DNA of 64,000 nt from Chitinivorax tropicus (GCF_014202905.1 NZ_JACHHY010000013.1:62001-126000); one strand, 5' to 3'. Shown: positions 36,483 through 45,880, numbered from the stretch's first letter. Made by a program: numbers and translations. The notes: generated by a model not told the origin, from the letters alone.

Positions 36483-36719
36483 GGTTTGTCCTGTCAAATA
36501 TGTCTTGAATAGCCGGTTCAATATTTGATTGTCCGCATGGCATCGGGGCGTGTGTACTGCTTGAACTCTTCATGTATTGATCGTACGTGTCGATGATTCG
36601 CAGTGCACATCTCTGGCCATTGCCCATGACAGATGTTGAACACGTTTCGGGGCATTTTAGAAAGCTTGATAGAACTGGTCTTGTAAGATTGTCATGCCAA
36701 CCTAGGACAAAATCGCAAA

Positions 36720-37505
36720 ATGCCTGCTCGACGCGCTGAAATTACTACGCATGACCCAGAAACCGCTCAATGGCGGCACGCTTTCATGTCGCAGCTGGCC
36801 TCACCCATGTTCATGGAGGCATTGTTCGACCGCCTGCCGGATATCGTGTTCTCGATCAAAGATCGCGATGGGCGCTATGTCTATATTTCACAAGCCTGTG
36901 CTGAGCGGTGTGGGCTGAACAACCGATTGGAGGCGATCGGCAAGACTGCACGCGAGCTGTTTCCGGTCGAGATGGCCGACCGCTACGAAGCGCAGGATGC
37001 GGAGTTGTTCCAATCCGGCCAACCAGTGCTCGACAATCTGGATCTGACCTTGCTGGCCGACGGCAAGCCTGGCTGGTGCTTGACCAACAAGGTGCCGCTG
37101 CACGACACGCTGGGTGTGGTCATCGGCCTGGCGTGCCTGTCACGTGATCTGCCGGAACCCAGCCGTGCTGGTATGATCGACGCCCCATTCGCCGCTACGA
37201 TAGACTATATGCGTGCCCATTTTGCCGAGCCGCTCCGCATGGATGATCTGGCAGAGATGGCTGGGCTGAGTGTGGCGCAATTCGAGCGCCGCATGAAAAA
37301 GCTGTTCCAATTGTCTGCTGGACAATATTTGTTGAAATGCCGGATCGATGCGGCTGCTTATCGTTTACGGCTGAGTCGTGAGAAAATTGCAGATATTGCG
37401 CTTGATTGCGGTTTTTTTGATCAAAGTGCACTTTCTCGACAATTTCGACAATTTGTCGGTTTGAGCCCGCGCCAATATCGAGAGCGGCATGGGGTGGATG
37501 TCTAG
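36720..37505 (+). CDS. PAS-AraC regulator of hydroxyproline genes (probable)
   Basis: 261 aa. A PAS domain (about residues 33-150; FDRLPDIVFSIKDRDGRYVYIS) replaces the usual AraC sensor. A C-terminal AraC helix-turn-helix pair follows (MDDLAEMAGLSVAQFERRMKKLF and IADIALDCGFFDQSALSRQFRQFVGLSPRQYR). It is transcribed away from the hydroxyproline operon across a 237-nt shared promoter region and is the likely activator, as AraC-type regulators are for hydroxyproline clusters in Pseudomonas. I could not find a convincing operator in the shared region. Confidence 0.88.
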   Translation: MPARRAEITTHDPETAQWRHAFMSQLASPMFMEALFDRLPDIVFSIKDRDGRYVYISQACAERCGLNNRLEAIGKTARELFPVEMADRYEAQDAELFQSGQPVLDNLDLTLLADGKPGWCLTNKVPLHDTLGVVIGLACLSRDLPEPSRAGMIDAPFAATIDYMRAHFAEPLRMDDLAEMAGLSVAQFERRMKKLFQLSAGQYLLKCRIDAAAYRLRLSREKIADIALDCGFFDQSALSRQFRQFVGLSPRQYRERHGVDV

Positions 37506-37671
37506 GCGCTGTTGATACGATTTCATGGCCTCCTGGCGGTGGACCAGGCCCTGTATACAACGACCGCAACCATGATCGATGCAGGCGATAGGCGGTAATG
37601 GCATAAGCTTGAAAACCGGTCGGCCCGATGAGCCGAATGGATGGCAGCATAACCTGGCGAGCTGAGTCAGC

Positions 37672-38841
37672 ATGTTGAAACGATTGTGGTTGGTATTTGC
37701 TCAAAGCGCCACGGTGGCCATGGCGGTCTGGTTTGTTGTCACATTGGTCAAGCCGGAATGGGTCGGGCGGGGAGCTGCCACACAACAAAAAATCGTCACC
37801 GTGCGAGAGGTCGCGCAGCCAGCACCCCCCAGTGGCCCAGTGGCGGGGCCGATTACCTATCGTAAGGCCGCTGCCAAGGCTCAGCCCTCGGTGGTCAATA
37901 TCTACACCAGCAAGCAGGTCAAGGTGCCACGTCATCCGATGTTCAGCGATCCCACCATTCGTGAGTTTTTCGGTGATCGTGGCATGACCTCGCAGCGGGC
38001 GACCAGCCTGGGGTCTGGTGTAATCGTCAGCGCGGAAGGCTATATCGTAACCAATAACCATGTCGTGCAATCAGCCGATGAGATCGAAGTGGCACTGGCT
38101 GATGGACGCACCACCAGCGCACAGGTGGTTGGTTCCGATCCGGAGTCCGATCTGGCGGTGATTCGTGTCGATCTGGCCAAGCTGCCTACAGTCACTTTGG
38201 CCAATTCCGACCAGGTGTCGGTAGGGGATGTCGTCTTGGCCATCGGCAATCCCTTTGGTGTCGGCCAGACCGTGACCGCAGGAATCGTCAGTGCGCTGGG
38301 GCGGACCCAGCTGGGCATCAATACGTTCGAGAATTTCATCCAGACCGATGCCGCCATCAACCCAGGTAATTCCGGCGGCGCGTTGGTCGATATGGCAGGC
38401 AACCTGCTGGGCATCAATACGGCGATCTATTCGAAATCCGGCGGTTCGATGGGGATCGGTTTCGCCATTCCAGCCAATTCAGTCAAGCAGATCATGGAGC
38501 AGATCATCCATACTGGCAGTGTGACACGGGGCTGGATCGGTATCGAAATGCAACCTATCACCCCCGATCTGGTGGCGACATTCAATCTGCCAGTCAAACG
38601 TGGTGTGTTGATCAATGGTGTCGTGCGTAATAGCCCTGCGCACGATGCGGGGATTCTGCCAGGAGATATACTGGTGGCGGTGGCTGGGCAGGCAATCCGT
38701 GATGTGCCGAACGCCATCAACCGCATCGCCGCCATCCAGCCTGGGCAAACAGTTGAATTGAGTTTGATCCGTAATGGACAGGCTGTCTCCATTGACGCGG
38801 TCGTGGAGCGTCGCCCGCGCTTCAGGACACCGTCGCAATAG
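37672..38841 (+). CDS. HtrA/Deg-family serine protease, one PDZ (DegS/AlgW-like)
   Basis: 389 aa. An N-terminal membrane helix (residues ~5-25) anchors it to the periplasmic side. The trypsin-like triad is intact: His in VTNNHVV, Asp in ESDLAVIRVD and Ser in NPGNSGGALVD. Only one PDZ domain follows (GWIGIEMQPITPDLVATFNLP...). Anchor plus single PDZ matches DegS/AlgW, which trigger the sigma-E envelope response, more than two-PDZ DegP/DegQ. Whether it acts on an anti-sigma factor is inference. It starts at ATG 37672 and stands alone. Confidence 0.9.
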   Translation: MLKRLWLVFAQSATVAMAVWFVVTLVKPEWVGRGAATQQKIVTVREVAQPAPPSGPVAGPITYRKAAAKAQPSVVNIYTSKQVKVPRHPMFSDPTIREFFGDRGMTSQRATSLGSGVIVSAEGYIVTNNHVVQSADEIEVALADGRTTSAQVVGSDPESDLAVIRVDLAKLPTVTLANSDQVSVGDVVLAIGNPFGVGQTVTAGIVSALGRTQLGINTFENFIQTDAAINPGNSGGALVDMAGNLLGINTAIYSKSGGSMGIGFAIPANSVKQIMEQIIHTGSVTRGWIGIEMQPITPDLVATFNLPVKRGVLINGVVRNSPAHDAGILPGDILVAVAGQAIRDVPNAINRIAAIQPGQTVELSLIRNGQAVSIDAVVERRPRFRTPSQ

Positions 38842-39024
38842 ATCAGCTCTGATCACCTTGTGCCCTGCCTGCCACGAGATGAGATGGCCCGACTGAAGCC
38901 GATCTGCAATGCAGGGAAGCAGATGTGCAGAATCCCGCCTGTGGCGCCAATTCAGCTTGGCCGGCCCTCGTTTCCGAAATTGACCGCAATTCATCTGACC
39001 GTTCGATTTGCCCGCCCAACACGG

Positions 39025-39030
39025 TATAAT
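39025..39030 (+). promoter_or_regulatory. Likely -10 element of psd
   Basis: A perfect TATAAT lies 31 nt upstream of the TTG start of psd. No good -35 is visible at the expected distance (TTCGAT at 39002-39007). It predicts a transcript with a ~25-nt leader containing GGTGA. Confidence 0.5.
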
Positions 39031-39061
39031 CGCCGATTGTCTTTTATTCTGGGTGAATATC

Positions 39062-39901
39062 TTGTCCGATCGCCTGGCAGTATTGCCGCAATATCTATTA
39101 CCGAAACAGGCTCTGACAACGTTGGCAGGCAAACTGGCTGGATGGCGTGGCGGGAAGCGTACCACTGCAATCATTCGTCACTTCGTTGAGCGCTATCAAG
39201 TGGACATGGCTGAAGCAGCCAACCCGGACATTACCAGCTATGCAACCTTCAATGACTTCTTCACGCGCCCACTGAAAGCTGGTGCCCGCCCGCTGGCAGA
39301 TTCCCCTTTTGTCTGCCCCGTTGATGGCGCGATCAGTCAATTCGGCTCGATTGAGCACAATCAGATTTTCCAAGCCAAAGGCCATCATTACACCACGCAA
39401 GCTCTCGTCGGCGGTGATGCCACACTGGCCGCCCAATTTGAGAGTGGTAGCTTTGCAACCCTCTACCTCAGTCCGCGCGATTACCATCGTATCCACATGC
39501 CCTGCCGTGGCAGGCTGGTGCGCATGATCTATGTGCCCGGCGCGTTGTTCTCAGTCAACCCAGCCACCGCACGCGGCGTACCCGGCCTGTTTGCCCGGAA
39601 CGAACGGGTTGTCTGTGTATTTGAAGGTGACCACGGTCCATTTGTCCTGACCCTGGTAGGCGCCACCATCGTAGGCAGCATGGCCACAGCCTGGCACGGC
39701 GTGGTCAATCCACCCCGCACAAAAGAAGTGCGCGAATGGCATTACACCGATCAGCAGATCGCCCTGGAAAAAGGCGAAGAAATGGGCCGCTTCCTACTGG
39801 GCTCCACAGTTGTCATGCTCTTCCCGAAAAATGCCATGCAATTCAATCCAGATTGGCAACCTGCTAAGCCGGTTCGGATGGGTGAGGTGATGGCTGTTTG
39901 A
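39062..39901 (+). CDS. psd: Phosphatidylserine decarboxylase proenzyme
   Basis: 279 aa membrane enzyme making phosphatidylethanolamine. The self-cleavage motif LGST near the C-terminus yields the pyruvoyl subunit; the DYHRIHMPCRG segment and YASFNDFFTRPLK-like FNDFFTRPLK are family signatures. I start it at TTG 39062 (LSDRLAVLPQYLLPK), which matches the family N-terminus and has GGTGA 6 nt upstream. A reading from 39008 would lie upstream of the likely -10/transcription start. Confidence 0.93.
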   Translation: MSDRLAVLPQYLLPKQALTTLAGKLAGWRGGKRTTAIIRHFVERYQVDMAEAANPDITSYATFNDFFTRPLKAGARPLADSPFVCPVDGAISQFGSIEHNQIFQAKGHHYTTQALVGGDATLAAQFESGSFATLYLSPRDYHRIHMPCRGRLVRMIYVPGALFSVNPATARGVPGLFARNERVVCVFEGDHGPFVLTLVGATIVGSMATAWHGVVNPPRTKEVREWHYTDQQIALEKGEEMGRFLLGSTVVMLFPKNAMQFNPDWQPAKPVRMGEVMAV

Positions 39902-39981
39902 TTCAGTTGGCAATTGTGGCGAATTCACTGATTGCAGTCGTAAAGAACTGATCTTTCTTCGAGTGGAAGGTCGGTTCTTTG

Positions 39982-40632
39982 CTATCGCTGGCAGGGGATC
40001 AGCTTGTTTTGTTCTTTTCCCTCTTTCCATCCTTCAAAACGACATTCGACGGCTTGGTATTGCTGGCCGTTGAACTGAAGTTTCTCCTTGATACAACTAC
40101 TGGCGGTGCAATTGGTCTGGATGAGGTCATATTGCTGATGATGTGTGCTCGACAGTACCTCAAACACATCGCCGATACCTGAGAACAGTACCTGATATTG
40201 TGTTTTACCTTTGATGGTCTGTGCATTGATCAACCAGAACCGGAACAGGTGGGCGCCATAAAATGTCTGACAATATGGCGCTAGGGCTGGCCTGACAAAG
40301 TACTTTCTTTCTCCTGCCTGGATTGTCGGCAGTGGGGTTGACAGAAACAATCGGGGAAGGGCGCTCTGCGGTAAGGAGAGCTCACCCAGGCAAGCTGCTA
40401 CCCCTTCTTGATCTGTGTCGTCGGTGGATTTCATGATGGCGCGCATCATGGCGGGTGTGGGGCGCTGGTTTCCCGCTGTCGGCAGGGATTCCGTTGAGCT
40501 GGACAAGATGATCTGCACAGGGGCATCAGCGCTGGCTGAGGGCTGGTAGATCACGCAGTGTGCAAGCCATATGCCGACTGTGCTCCATATCCGGCGCCAG
40601 TTGGGCGCGTGGGCTGATGACGTGCTTACCAT
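39982..40632 (-). CDS. Hypothetical secreted protein
   Basis: 216 aa of no family I recognise. ATG 40632 follows a G-rich ribosome-site-like run. Residues ~15-37 look like a signal peptide (IWSTVGIWLAHCVIYQPSASA-DAP). The mature part has six or so cysteines, including CTASSC and a C-terminal ECRFEG...PCQR, so disulfides are plausible. An imperfect hairpin (39942-39980) just beyond its end may be a shared terminator with psd. Nothing indicates function. Confidence 0.6.
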   Translation of the reverse strand: MVSTSSAHAPNWRRIWSTVGIWLAHCVIYQPSASADAPVQIILSSSTESLPTAGNQRPTPAMMRAIMKSTDDTDQEGVAACLGELSLPQSALPRLFLSTPLPTIQAGERKYFVRPALAPYCQTFYGAHLFRFWLINAQTIKGKTQYQVLFSGIGDVFEVLSSTHHQQYDLIQTNCTASSCIKEKLQFNGQQYQAVECRFEGWKEGKEQNKLIPCQR

Positions 40633-40715
40633 TTGGCCCCCGGGTTTCACGCCAGACCGGATGATCTGTGCTGTGTGATGATAGTAACGGCTGGTGTGAA
40701 TATTGAATGATGGGT

Positions 40716-41171
40716 TCAGCTCAGCAAGGTAATGACCTGTTTCAGTATCTGCTGTATACGTAGTGGTAGCTCGCCGGGATTGGCAATGGGTTGGATGAAA
40801 TAGTCATCAACGTTGCCGACGATGCCTTCGTACATGTCGTCCAATTCGAGCCGCGTCTGGAGTAGGGTGATCAGGTTGTCGCCCGATTGCGTGGCTAGTG
40901 CCTGCTCGGCTGCCATGAGCACTTTGGCCAACAACTGTCGGCGCTTTGGGTGTTGATCCAGTTCGAAATCATCGTCTTCGCCAAGAAAGAAGGATTTCTG
41001 GTGATCGTTCCAGCTGCTGAGATACAGCTCTTCACGATAGTCGGCCAGCCAGTCTGGCGGCTCGATACCGCTTTGCAGGTGGTGGATCACTACATATCGC
41101 AGTGTCAGTGCCAGGTCATGGGTATCGATGTCCAGGGCGCCAGCAGGGCTGATTAGTTTGGTATGAGGCAT
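40716..41171 (-). CDS. Hypothetical cytosolic protein
   Basis: 151 aa, no signal peptide or membrane segment. The sequence is acidic and helical (EEDDDFELDQHPKRRQLL-like EDDDFELDQHPKRR, LLQTRLELDDMYEGIVG). I recognise no family. ATG 41171 has no clear ribosome site, but codon use and a clean frame support it being real. It lies between the secreted unknown and tatC, all on the minus strand, with a 135-nt gap after tatC. Confidence 0.6.
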   Translation of the reverse strand: MPHTKLISPAGALDIDTHDLALTLRYVVIHHLQSGIEPPDWLADYREELYLSSWNDHQKSFFLGEDDDFELDQHPKRRQLLAKVLMAAEQALATQSGDNLITLLQTRLELDDMYEGIVGNVDDYFIQPIANPGELPLRIQQILKQVITLLS

Positions 41172-41306
41172 GATTGGTCTGTCGAGGCAAATGTCGAAAT
41201 GGGCTGAGCCTGTGCCAAGTGTAGCGTGCCAGGTCTCAAACAGGCGTTGCGGGAAGTGTCCAATGAGGGCGAGGCTCGGTCGAGCTGCTTTGGATGTCGT
41301 TGCTCA

Positions 41307-42044
41307 TTATCCCTCCATGATCTGCTGGCGGCGTTTCTGCAGCAGGCCAGCCACCACAACCCCCAGCTCATACAACAGCCAGAGTGGCACAGCCAGCATC
41401 ACCTGAGACAAGACATCTGGTGGTGTTACGATGGCGGCCACCACAAAGGCGCCGACGACTACATAAGCACGCGCCTCGCGAAGCTTCTCTACGCTGACAA
41501 GGCCGAATTGGGTCAGCAGGATGACAGCGATAGGCACTTCGAATGTCACCCCGAATGCCAGAAACATTCCAAGGACGAAATCAAGATACTTGCTGATGTC
41601 AGTCATGACAGCCACCCCCTCAGGGGCGACGGCGTTCATGAAGTGGAAGACCACCGGGAACACCAGGAAATAGGCAAATGCCATGCCGATCAGAAACAAA
41701 AGGGTGCTGGCGATGACCAGAGGCAACATCAGCTTCTTCTCGTGATCATATAAACCAGGTGCCACAAAGGCCCAAACCTGGTACAGCGTATTGGGCAGGC
41801 TGATCAGGAAGGCCGCCATCAAGGTGACCTTCATCGGAACGAAAAAAGGCGTGGTGACATCCGTGGCAATCATCTGGCCGCCTGCTGGCAGCGATTGCAG
41901 CATGGGCATGGCCAGCAGCGCGTAAATCTGCTGTGACCAGTGGAACAGGCCCAGGAAGACCAGGATGATGCCCAGGAAGATCCGCAATAGCCGATCGCGT
42001 AGTTCAACCAGGTGGGAGACGAATGATTGGACTTCTTCGTTCAT
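41307..42044 (-). CDS. tatC: Twin-arginine translocase TatC
   Basis: 245 aa, six membrane helices. Family signatures include FVSHLVELRDRLLRIFLGI at the start, WAFVAPGLYDHEKK and ALAYFLVFPVVFHFM-like FAYFLVFPVVFHFM. TatC recognises the RR signal; PetA in this window is a probable client. It is the last gene of tatABC, 18 nt after tatB. The adjacent histidine operon upstream may co-transcribe it. Confidence 0.96.
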   Translation of the reverse strand: MNEEVQSFVSHLVELRDRLLRIFLGIILVFLGLFHWSQQIYALLAMPMLQSLPAGGQMIATDVTTPFFVPMKVTLMAAFLISLPNTLYQVWAFVAPGLYDHEKKLMLPLVIASTLLFLIGMAFAYFLVFPVVFHFMNAVAPEGVAVMTDISKYLDFVLGMFLAFGVTFEVPIAVILLTQFGLVSVEKLREARAYVVVGAFVVAAIVTPPDVLSQVMLAVPLWLLYELGVVVAGLLQKRRQQIMEG

Positions 42045-42062
42045 GATGCGGTGTATGGGTGG

Positions 42063-42602
42063 TCAGGCATGAGTTGAATCGGGCCGCGTCGCCGCGACAT
42101 GAGGCGGCGGTGGGGCGTGTTCGGGTACGTCTGCAAACAGATCAAGCTGCGATTGATAAAACGCCAGTTTGTCTGGGTCCACTTGGGGGGAGTTGGGGGG
42201 CGCCGAGTGAGGTGGTTGTGCAAACAGGTCGTAACTGTATTCGTCCACAGGCTGCATCAGCTCGGGTGCTGGTGCGCGCCCAAGAATGTCATTACGGAGC
42301 TGTTGCGAGAACTGGCTTGCATCGCCATCCAGTTGCTGGATCGCCTGTTGACTGGCCTGTACTTCCTGATGGATCGAATGCTCAAACTGCTGGGCGGCCT
42401 GGGTGAATTCAGTCTGTACTTTACGTAATTCATCCAGTTCCATTTCGCGCGATACATCGGCTTTGACCTGCGCAACATAGCGCTGTGCCCGACCGACCAG
42501 GTGGCCGAGTGTCCGTGCGACCTTGGGTAGTCGCTCCGGGCCAATCACAACCAAGGCTACCACGCCAATGGTGACCATTTCGCCAAAGCTGACGTCAAAC
42601 AA
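42063..42602 (-). CDS. tatB: Twin-arginine translocase TatB
   Basis: 179 aa. It starts with TTG at 42602, giving MFDVSFGEMVTIGVVALVVIGPERLPKVAR as in all TatB; AGGAG lies 5 nt upstream. One N-terminal membrane helix is followed by an amphipathic helix and a long acidic/proline-rich tail, as expected. There is a 215-nt gap from tatA with no gene seen. Confidence 0.95.
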   Translation of the reverse strand: MFDVSFGEMVTIGVVALVVIGPERLPKVARTLGHLVGRAQRYVAQVKADVSREMELDELRKVQTEFTQAAQQFEHSIHQEVQASQQAIQQLDGDASQFSQQLRNDILGRAPAPELMQPVDEYSYDLFAQPPHSAPPNSPQVDPDKLAFYQSQLDLFADVPEHAPPPPHVAATRPDSTHA

Positions 42603-42817
42603 GATGGCTCCTGAATCGGTGAAAGTGGGGTGAGGACAGCGTGGAAACGCACTACCAAGTCAAGGCAGACGGCATTGGCTTATCTGCGGAGTGGCCAAGC
42701 CTGAGCCTGGGATGGTGACAACAGTAATGGTGCAAGTGCGGGGCGGCAGAACCGCATACGATTGCTGGCGGCCCCTTGCCCATCCGGGCCTTGCATCTAC
42801 GCTTCCATACTGATCGA

Positions 42818-43024
42818 TCAGCGTTTTTCGCTGTCGGCGTCGATAATGCGGCCCGCTTCCTTTTTGGCATCGTCCGCCTCGTTTTTGGCGCCAGACATGC
42901 CATCTTTGAAATTTTTCACCGCAGCACCCAGGTCACCACCCGCGTTACGCAGTTTTTTTGTGCCGAACACCATGACCACGACCAGCAGAACGATCAGCCA
43001 GTGCCAAATACTAAATGAACCCAT
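42818..43024 (-). CDS. tatA: Twin-arginine translocase TatA
   Basis: 68 aa pore-forming subunit. A short N-terminal helix ([30 protein letters not shown]) leads to an amphipathic helix with the FGTKKL hinge; the tail is charged. ATG 43024 has AGGAGT 8 nt upstream. It follows hinT by 37 nt. Confidence 0.95.
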   Translation of the reverse strand: MGSFSIWHWLIVLLVVVMVFGTKKLRNAGGDLGAAVKNFKDGMSGAKNEADDAKKEAGRIIDADSEKR

Positions 43025-43061
43025 GATTGACTCCTAAGAAAGGGTGGTTGCCTTGGGCAAC

Positions 43062-43424
43062 TCAGCCGTGATGCAGTTTTTCCAATGCGCTGTCGAGCTT
43101 GCCACCCGTGCCGCCAAAGACATGCACGTGCAAGTGGAATACAACCTGGCCGCCGCCTCTGCCGGTATTGATCGCTGTGCGGAAGCCGGTGTCCAGCCCT
43201 TGTTCACGAGCCAGCTTGGGGGCCAGGCGCAGCATCTTGGCCAGCACCGCATCGTGCTCGTCAGTGCATTCGACAAGCGAATTGACGTGTTGTTTTGGAA
43301 TCAGCATGAAGTGAACCGGGGCGACGGGGTTGATGTCATGGAAAGCCACAACATCATCGTCCTCATAGAGTTTCCTGGCGGGAATGCTGCCTTCAACAAT
43401 TTTGCAAAAGATGCAATCGCTCAT
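43062..43424 (-). CDS. hinT: HIT-family purine nucleotide phosphoramidase
   Basis: 120 aa. The N-terminus CIFCKIVEGSIPARKLYEDD and the histidine triad HLHVHVFGG are complete. The usual substrate is AMP-lysine or AMP-NH2; the physiological role is unclear. It lies between hisE and tatA, with 12 nt to hisE, a frequent betaproteobacterial order. Confidence 0.95.
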   Translation of the reverse strand: MSDCIFCKIVEGSIPARKLYEDDDVVAFHDINPVAPVHFMLIPKQHVNSLVECTDEHDAVLAKMLRLAPKLAREQGLDTGFRTAINTGRGGGQVVFHLHVHVFGGTGGKLDSALEKLHHG

Positions 43425-43436
43425 GCTCTGTCCTTG

Positions 43437-43763
43437 TCAGTCCTTGGGGCGGGACGCTTTTTCGTCAATGCCGGAAATGCCTTCACGGCGGTGTAGTTCG
43501 GCCAGGATGTCATCAGGGCCCAAACCGTGCCACGACAACAGAACCAAGCTGTGAAACCACAGATCAGCGACTTCGCGCACCAAGTGCAATTGGTCGTTGT
43601 CTTTGGATGCCATGACGGTTTCGGTGGCTTCTTCACCGATTTTTTTCAGGATGGCATCCTGTCCTTTGTGAAAGAGGCGGGACACATAGGATGACTCTGG
43701 ATCGGCACCTTTGCGGGATTCCAAGGTCTGGGCCAAGCGATGCAATACTTCTGCGCTGATCAT
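43437..43763 (-). CDS. hisE: Phosphoribosyl-ATP pyrophosphatase
   Basis: 108 aa all-alpha NTP-pyrophosphohydrolase (MazG fold), second step of histidine synthesis. The core [23 protein letters not shown] and [16 protein letters not shown] carries the Mg-binding Glu/Asp residues. It is a stand-alone gene, not fused to hisI. It is separated from hisI by 182 nt that carry a dyad, so it may have its own promoter. Confidence 0.95.
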   Translation of the reverse strand: MISAEVLHRLAQTLESRKGADPESSYVSRLFHKGQDAILKKIGEEATETVMASKDNDQLHLVREVADLWFHSLVLLSWHGLGPDDILAELHRREGISGIDEKASRPKD

Positions 43764-43830
43764 GTGATTGAGCCTGTTCGGTGGCTAAAGCGCTATTGTA
43801 AGCGCGGAATGTTAAAAAAGTGTAAAACAA

Positions 43831-43850
43831 CTGTCACGTTGATGTGACAG
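43831..43850. repeat. 7-bp dyad between hisI and hisE
   Basis: CTGTCAC-N6-GTGACAG is perfect. On the minus strand it is followed by TTGTTTTACACTTTTTTAAC, so it could be a weak terminator after hisI or an operator for an internal promoter of hisE-hinT-tat. Nothing else was seen in the 182-nt gap. Confidence 0.5.
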
Positions 43851-43945
43851 ACCGGGCGCAGACACCACCCACAACGCAGCCATGCCAGCGCTGCACGGCA
43901 CCGGTGGTGGGGTTGATGATGGCCAAGGTGTGAAGCCAGGGCTGA

Positions 43946-44332
43946 TCAGGTGTTGCGATAGATGTCCTTCGGGTCTTTCAAGACTTCATCGGTGATCACC
44001 CATTCATCTCCTTGCAATTTGCGATAGAAACAGCTTTCCCGGCCTGTGTGGCAGGCAATGCCGCCTTGCTGTTCGATGACATAGATGACCACATCCTCGT
44101 CGCAGTCCATACGGATCTCGTGAATGCGTTGGTAATGGCCGGAGTCTTCGCCTTTGTGCCAGAGTTTGTTGCGGCTGCGCGACCAGTAGTGGGCAGTGCC
44201 TTTTTCAGCGGTCAGGGCCAGTGCCGTGCGGTTGGCATAGGCAAACATCAGGATACGGCCTGTCTGCCAGTCTTGTGCGATGACCGGGATCAAGCCATCG
44301 CGATTCCAGCGGATTTCATTCAGCCAGCTCAC
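43946..44332 (-). CDS. hisI: Phosphoribosyl-AMP cyclohydrolase
   Basis: 128 aa, third step of histidine synthesis. Zinc-site cysteines are in [11 protein letters not shown] and [14 protein letters not shown]. It uses a GTG start at 44332, overlapping the hisF stop as GTGA, with AGGTGA just upstream. Not fused to HisE. Confidence 0.95.
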   Translation of the reverse strand: MSWLNEIRWNRDGLIPVIAQDWQTGRILMFAYANRTALALTAEKGTAHYWSRSRNKLWHKGEDSGHYQRIHEIRMDCDEDVVIYVIEQQGGIACHTGRESCFYRKLQGDEWVITDEVLKDPKDIYRNT

Positions 44333-45099
44333 AGTCTCACCTCGATACCTTGTTGACGCATGTATTCCTTCGCTTGCTGCACCGTGTATTCCCCATAATG
44401 GAAAATACTGGCGGCGAGCACAGCGTCGGCATGGCCTAACAGGATACCATCGGTCAGGTGTTGCAGGTTGCCCACGCCGCCCGATGCGATGACTGGAATA
44501 TCGACCGCATCAGAGACAGCGCGGGTGAGTGGCAGGTTGAAGCCTTGTTTGGTGCCGTCCCGGTCCATGCTGGTCAGCAGAATTTCCCCTGCGCCCAGTG
44601 ATTGCATCTTTTGTGCCCAGGCGACCGCTTCCAGCCCCGTTGCTTTGCGGCCTCCGTGGGTGAAGACTTCCCAGCGAGGGGCTTCGGGGGTGCCGACATC
44701 CTTGGCATCGATGGCGACCACGATACATTGCGAGCCAAAGCGCCCGGCGGCATCTTCCACCAATTGTGGGTTGGTAACAGCTGAGGTGTTGATCGACACT
44801 TTGTCTGCACCAGCGTTCAGCAGTCTGCGGATGTCCTCGACCTGCCGGACGCCACCACCGACAGTCAGCGGGATGAACACCTGGGAAGCCACATCCTCGA
44901 TGATATGCAGGATGATGTCACGTTCATCGGAGCTGGCGGTGATGTCCAGAAAGGTCAGCTCATCTGCGCCTTGGTCGTCGTATCGCTTGGCGATCTCAAC
45001 CGGATCGCCAGCATCTTGCAGTCCGACAAAGTTGACGCCCTTGACGACTCGACCAGCAGTGACGTCAAGGCAGGGAATGATGCGTTTGGCTAAGGGCAT
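44329..45099 (-). CDS. hisF: Imidazole glycerol phosphate synthase, cyclase subunit
   Basis: 256 aa beta/alpha-barrel. The catalytic Asp in [16 protein letters not shown] and the second Asp in [13 protein letters not shown] are present, with the ammonia tunnel side for HisH. Starts at ATG 45099, 13 nt after the inserted methyltransferase gene. Confidence 0.97.
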   Translation of the reverse strand: MPLAKRIIPCLDVTAGRVVKGVNFVGLQDAGDPVEIAKRYDDQGADELTFLDITASSDERDIILHIIEDVASQVFIPLTVGGGVRQVEDIRRLLNAGADKVSINTSAVTNPQLVEDAAGRFGSQCIVVAIDAKDVGTPEAPRWEVFTHGGRKATGLEAVAWAQKMQSLGAGEILLTSMDRDGTKQGFNLPLTRAVSDAVDIPVIASGGVGNLQHLTDGILLGHADAVLAASIFHYGEYTVQQAKEYMRQQGIEVRL

Positions 45100-45112
45100 G
45101 GTGATTCAATCG

Positions 45113-45880
45113 TCAGTTAGCGCGGAGTGCTCCGCAATAGACAACAGTTTGATAGAGGAATTCGATCTGCCCCTGTTGCTGATGTGCCGCAAACAAGGCT
45201 TGTGCCGCATCGATCATCGGCTGGTAACCAGCTTGGCCGGGGGCCGGTGTATACGAGCTGGAGCGAAGCCGTGCCAACATGCCATCCAGGTCGAACACCT
45301 GTTTGTTCGGAAAGCGCTGGCATATCGGAGGCTGGCCGTAGAACGCTGTCAGTCGGTCACCATCCACCTGGGCATGGTTGACTTCGCAATAGTCCGTGCC
45401 ATGTTCGATCAGCAGGGCTTCATAGGCTTGCAGAAACGGTGTGCTGTCGGTTTCGCGCTCATTCCACATCAGCACGACCTGGCCGGTTGGCTTCAAAATG
45501 CGGCGCCATTCCTCGCGGGTGGGGGCAGGGTCGAACCAATGAAAAGCCTGCCCGGCCACGATCAGATCAACGCTGTGCGCTGGCAAGGTGGTGGCCTCGG
45601 CAGTGCCATTGATGCTGACAAAGCCACGATGATCATCGAGCTGGGCTTCTGCCGCCTGACGCATGGCTTGGTTGGGCTCCACCCCATACACCGTGTTGGC
45701 ATGGGCCAACAAAGGCAAGGTGGAGAGCCCGGTGCCAGCGCCGATATCCGCCACATGGCTCGATGGTGCCAGTACGCCAAGCGTGGTCAGCCAGTCGAAC
45801 ACGGCAGCTGGGTAACCGGGCCGGGCGCGGTGATAGTCGCCCACCCGGTTGGAGAAGCGTTCGGTGGATCGATAGGTCAT
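45113..45880 (-). CDS. Class I SAM-dependent methyltransferase
   Basis: 255 aa. SAM-binding motif I is [16 protein letters not shown]; a post-motif acidic loop [16 protein letters not shown] and motif [16 protein letters not shown] follow. The HWFDP element is typical of the Methyltransf_11/UbiE-like group of unknown substrate. Its ATG shares one base with the hisA stop and hisF starts 13 nt downstream, so it is embedded in the histidine operon. No histidine-pathway role is known; it could simply ride along, or modify a cell component. Confidence 0.87.
   Translation of the reverse strand: MTYRSTERFSNRVGDYHRARPGYPAAVFDWLTTLGVLAPSSHVADIGAGTGLSTLPLLAHANTVYGVEPNQAMRQAAEAQLDDHRGFVSINGTAEATTLPAHSVDLIVAGQAFHWFDPAPTREEWRRILKPTGQVVLMWNERETDSTPFLQAYEALLIEHGTDYCEVNHAQVDGDRLTAFYGQPPICQRFPNKQVFDLDGMLARLRSSSYTPAPGQAGYQPMIDAAQALFAAHQQQGQIEFLYQTVVYCGALRAN

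Noticed and set aside
43838-43945. About 36 open codons after hisI on the minus strand, ending in TGA
   Set aside because: No start codon of its own, very short, and out of frame with hisI. It could be a gene remnant, but that cannot be supported.
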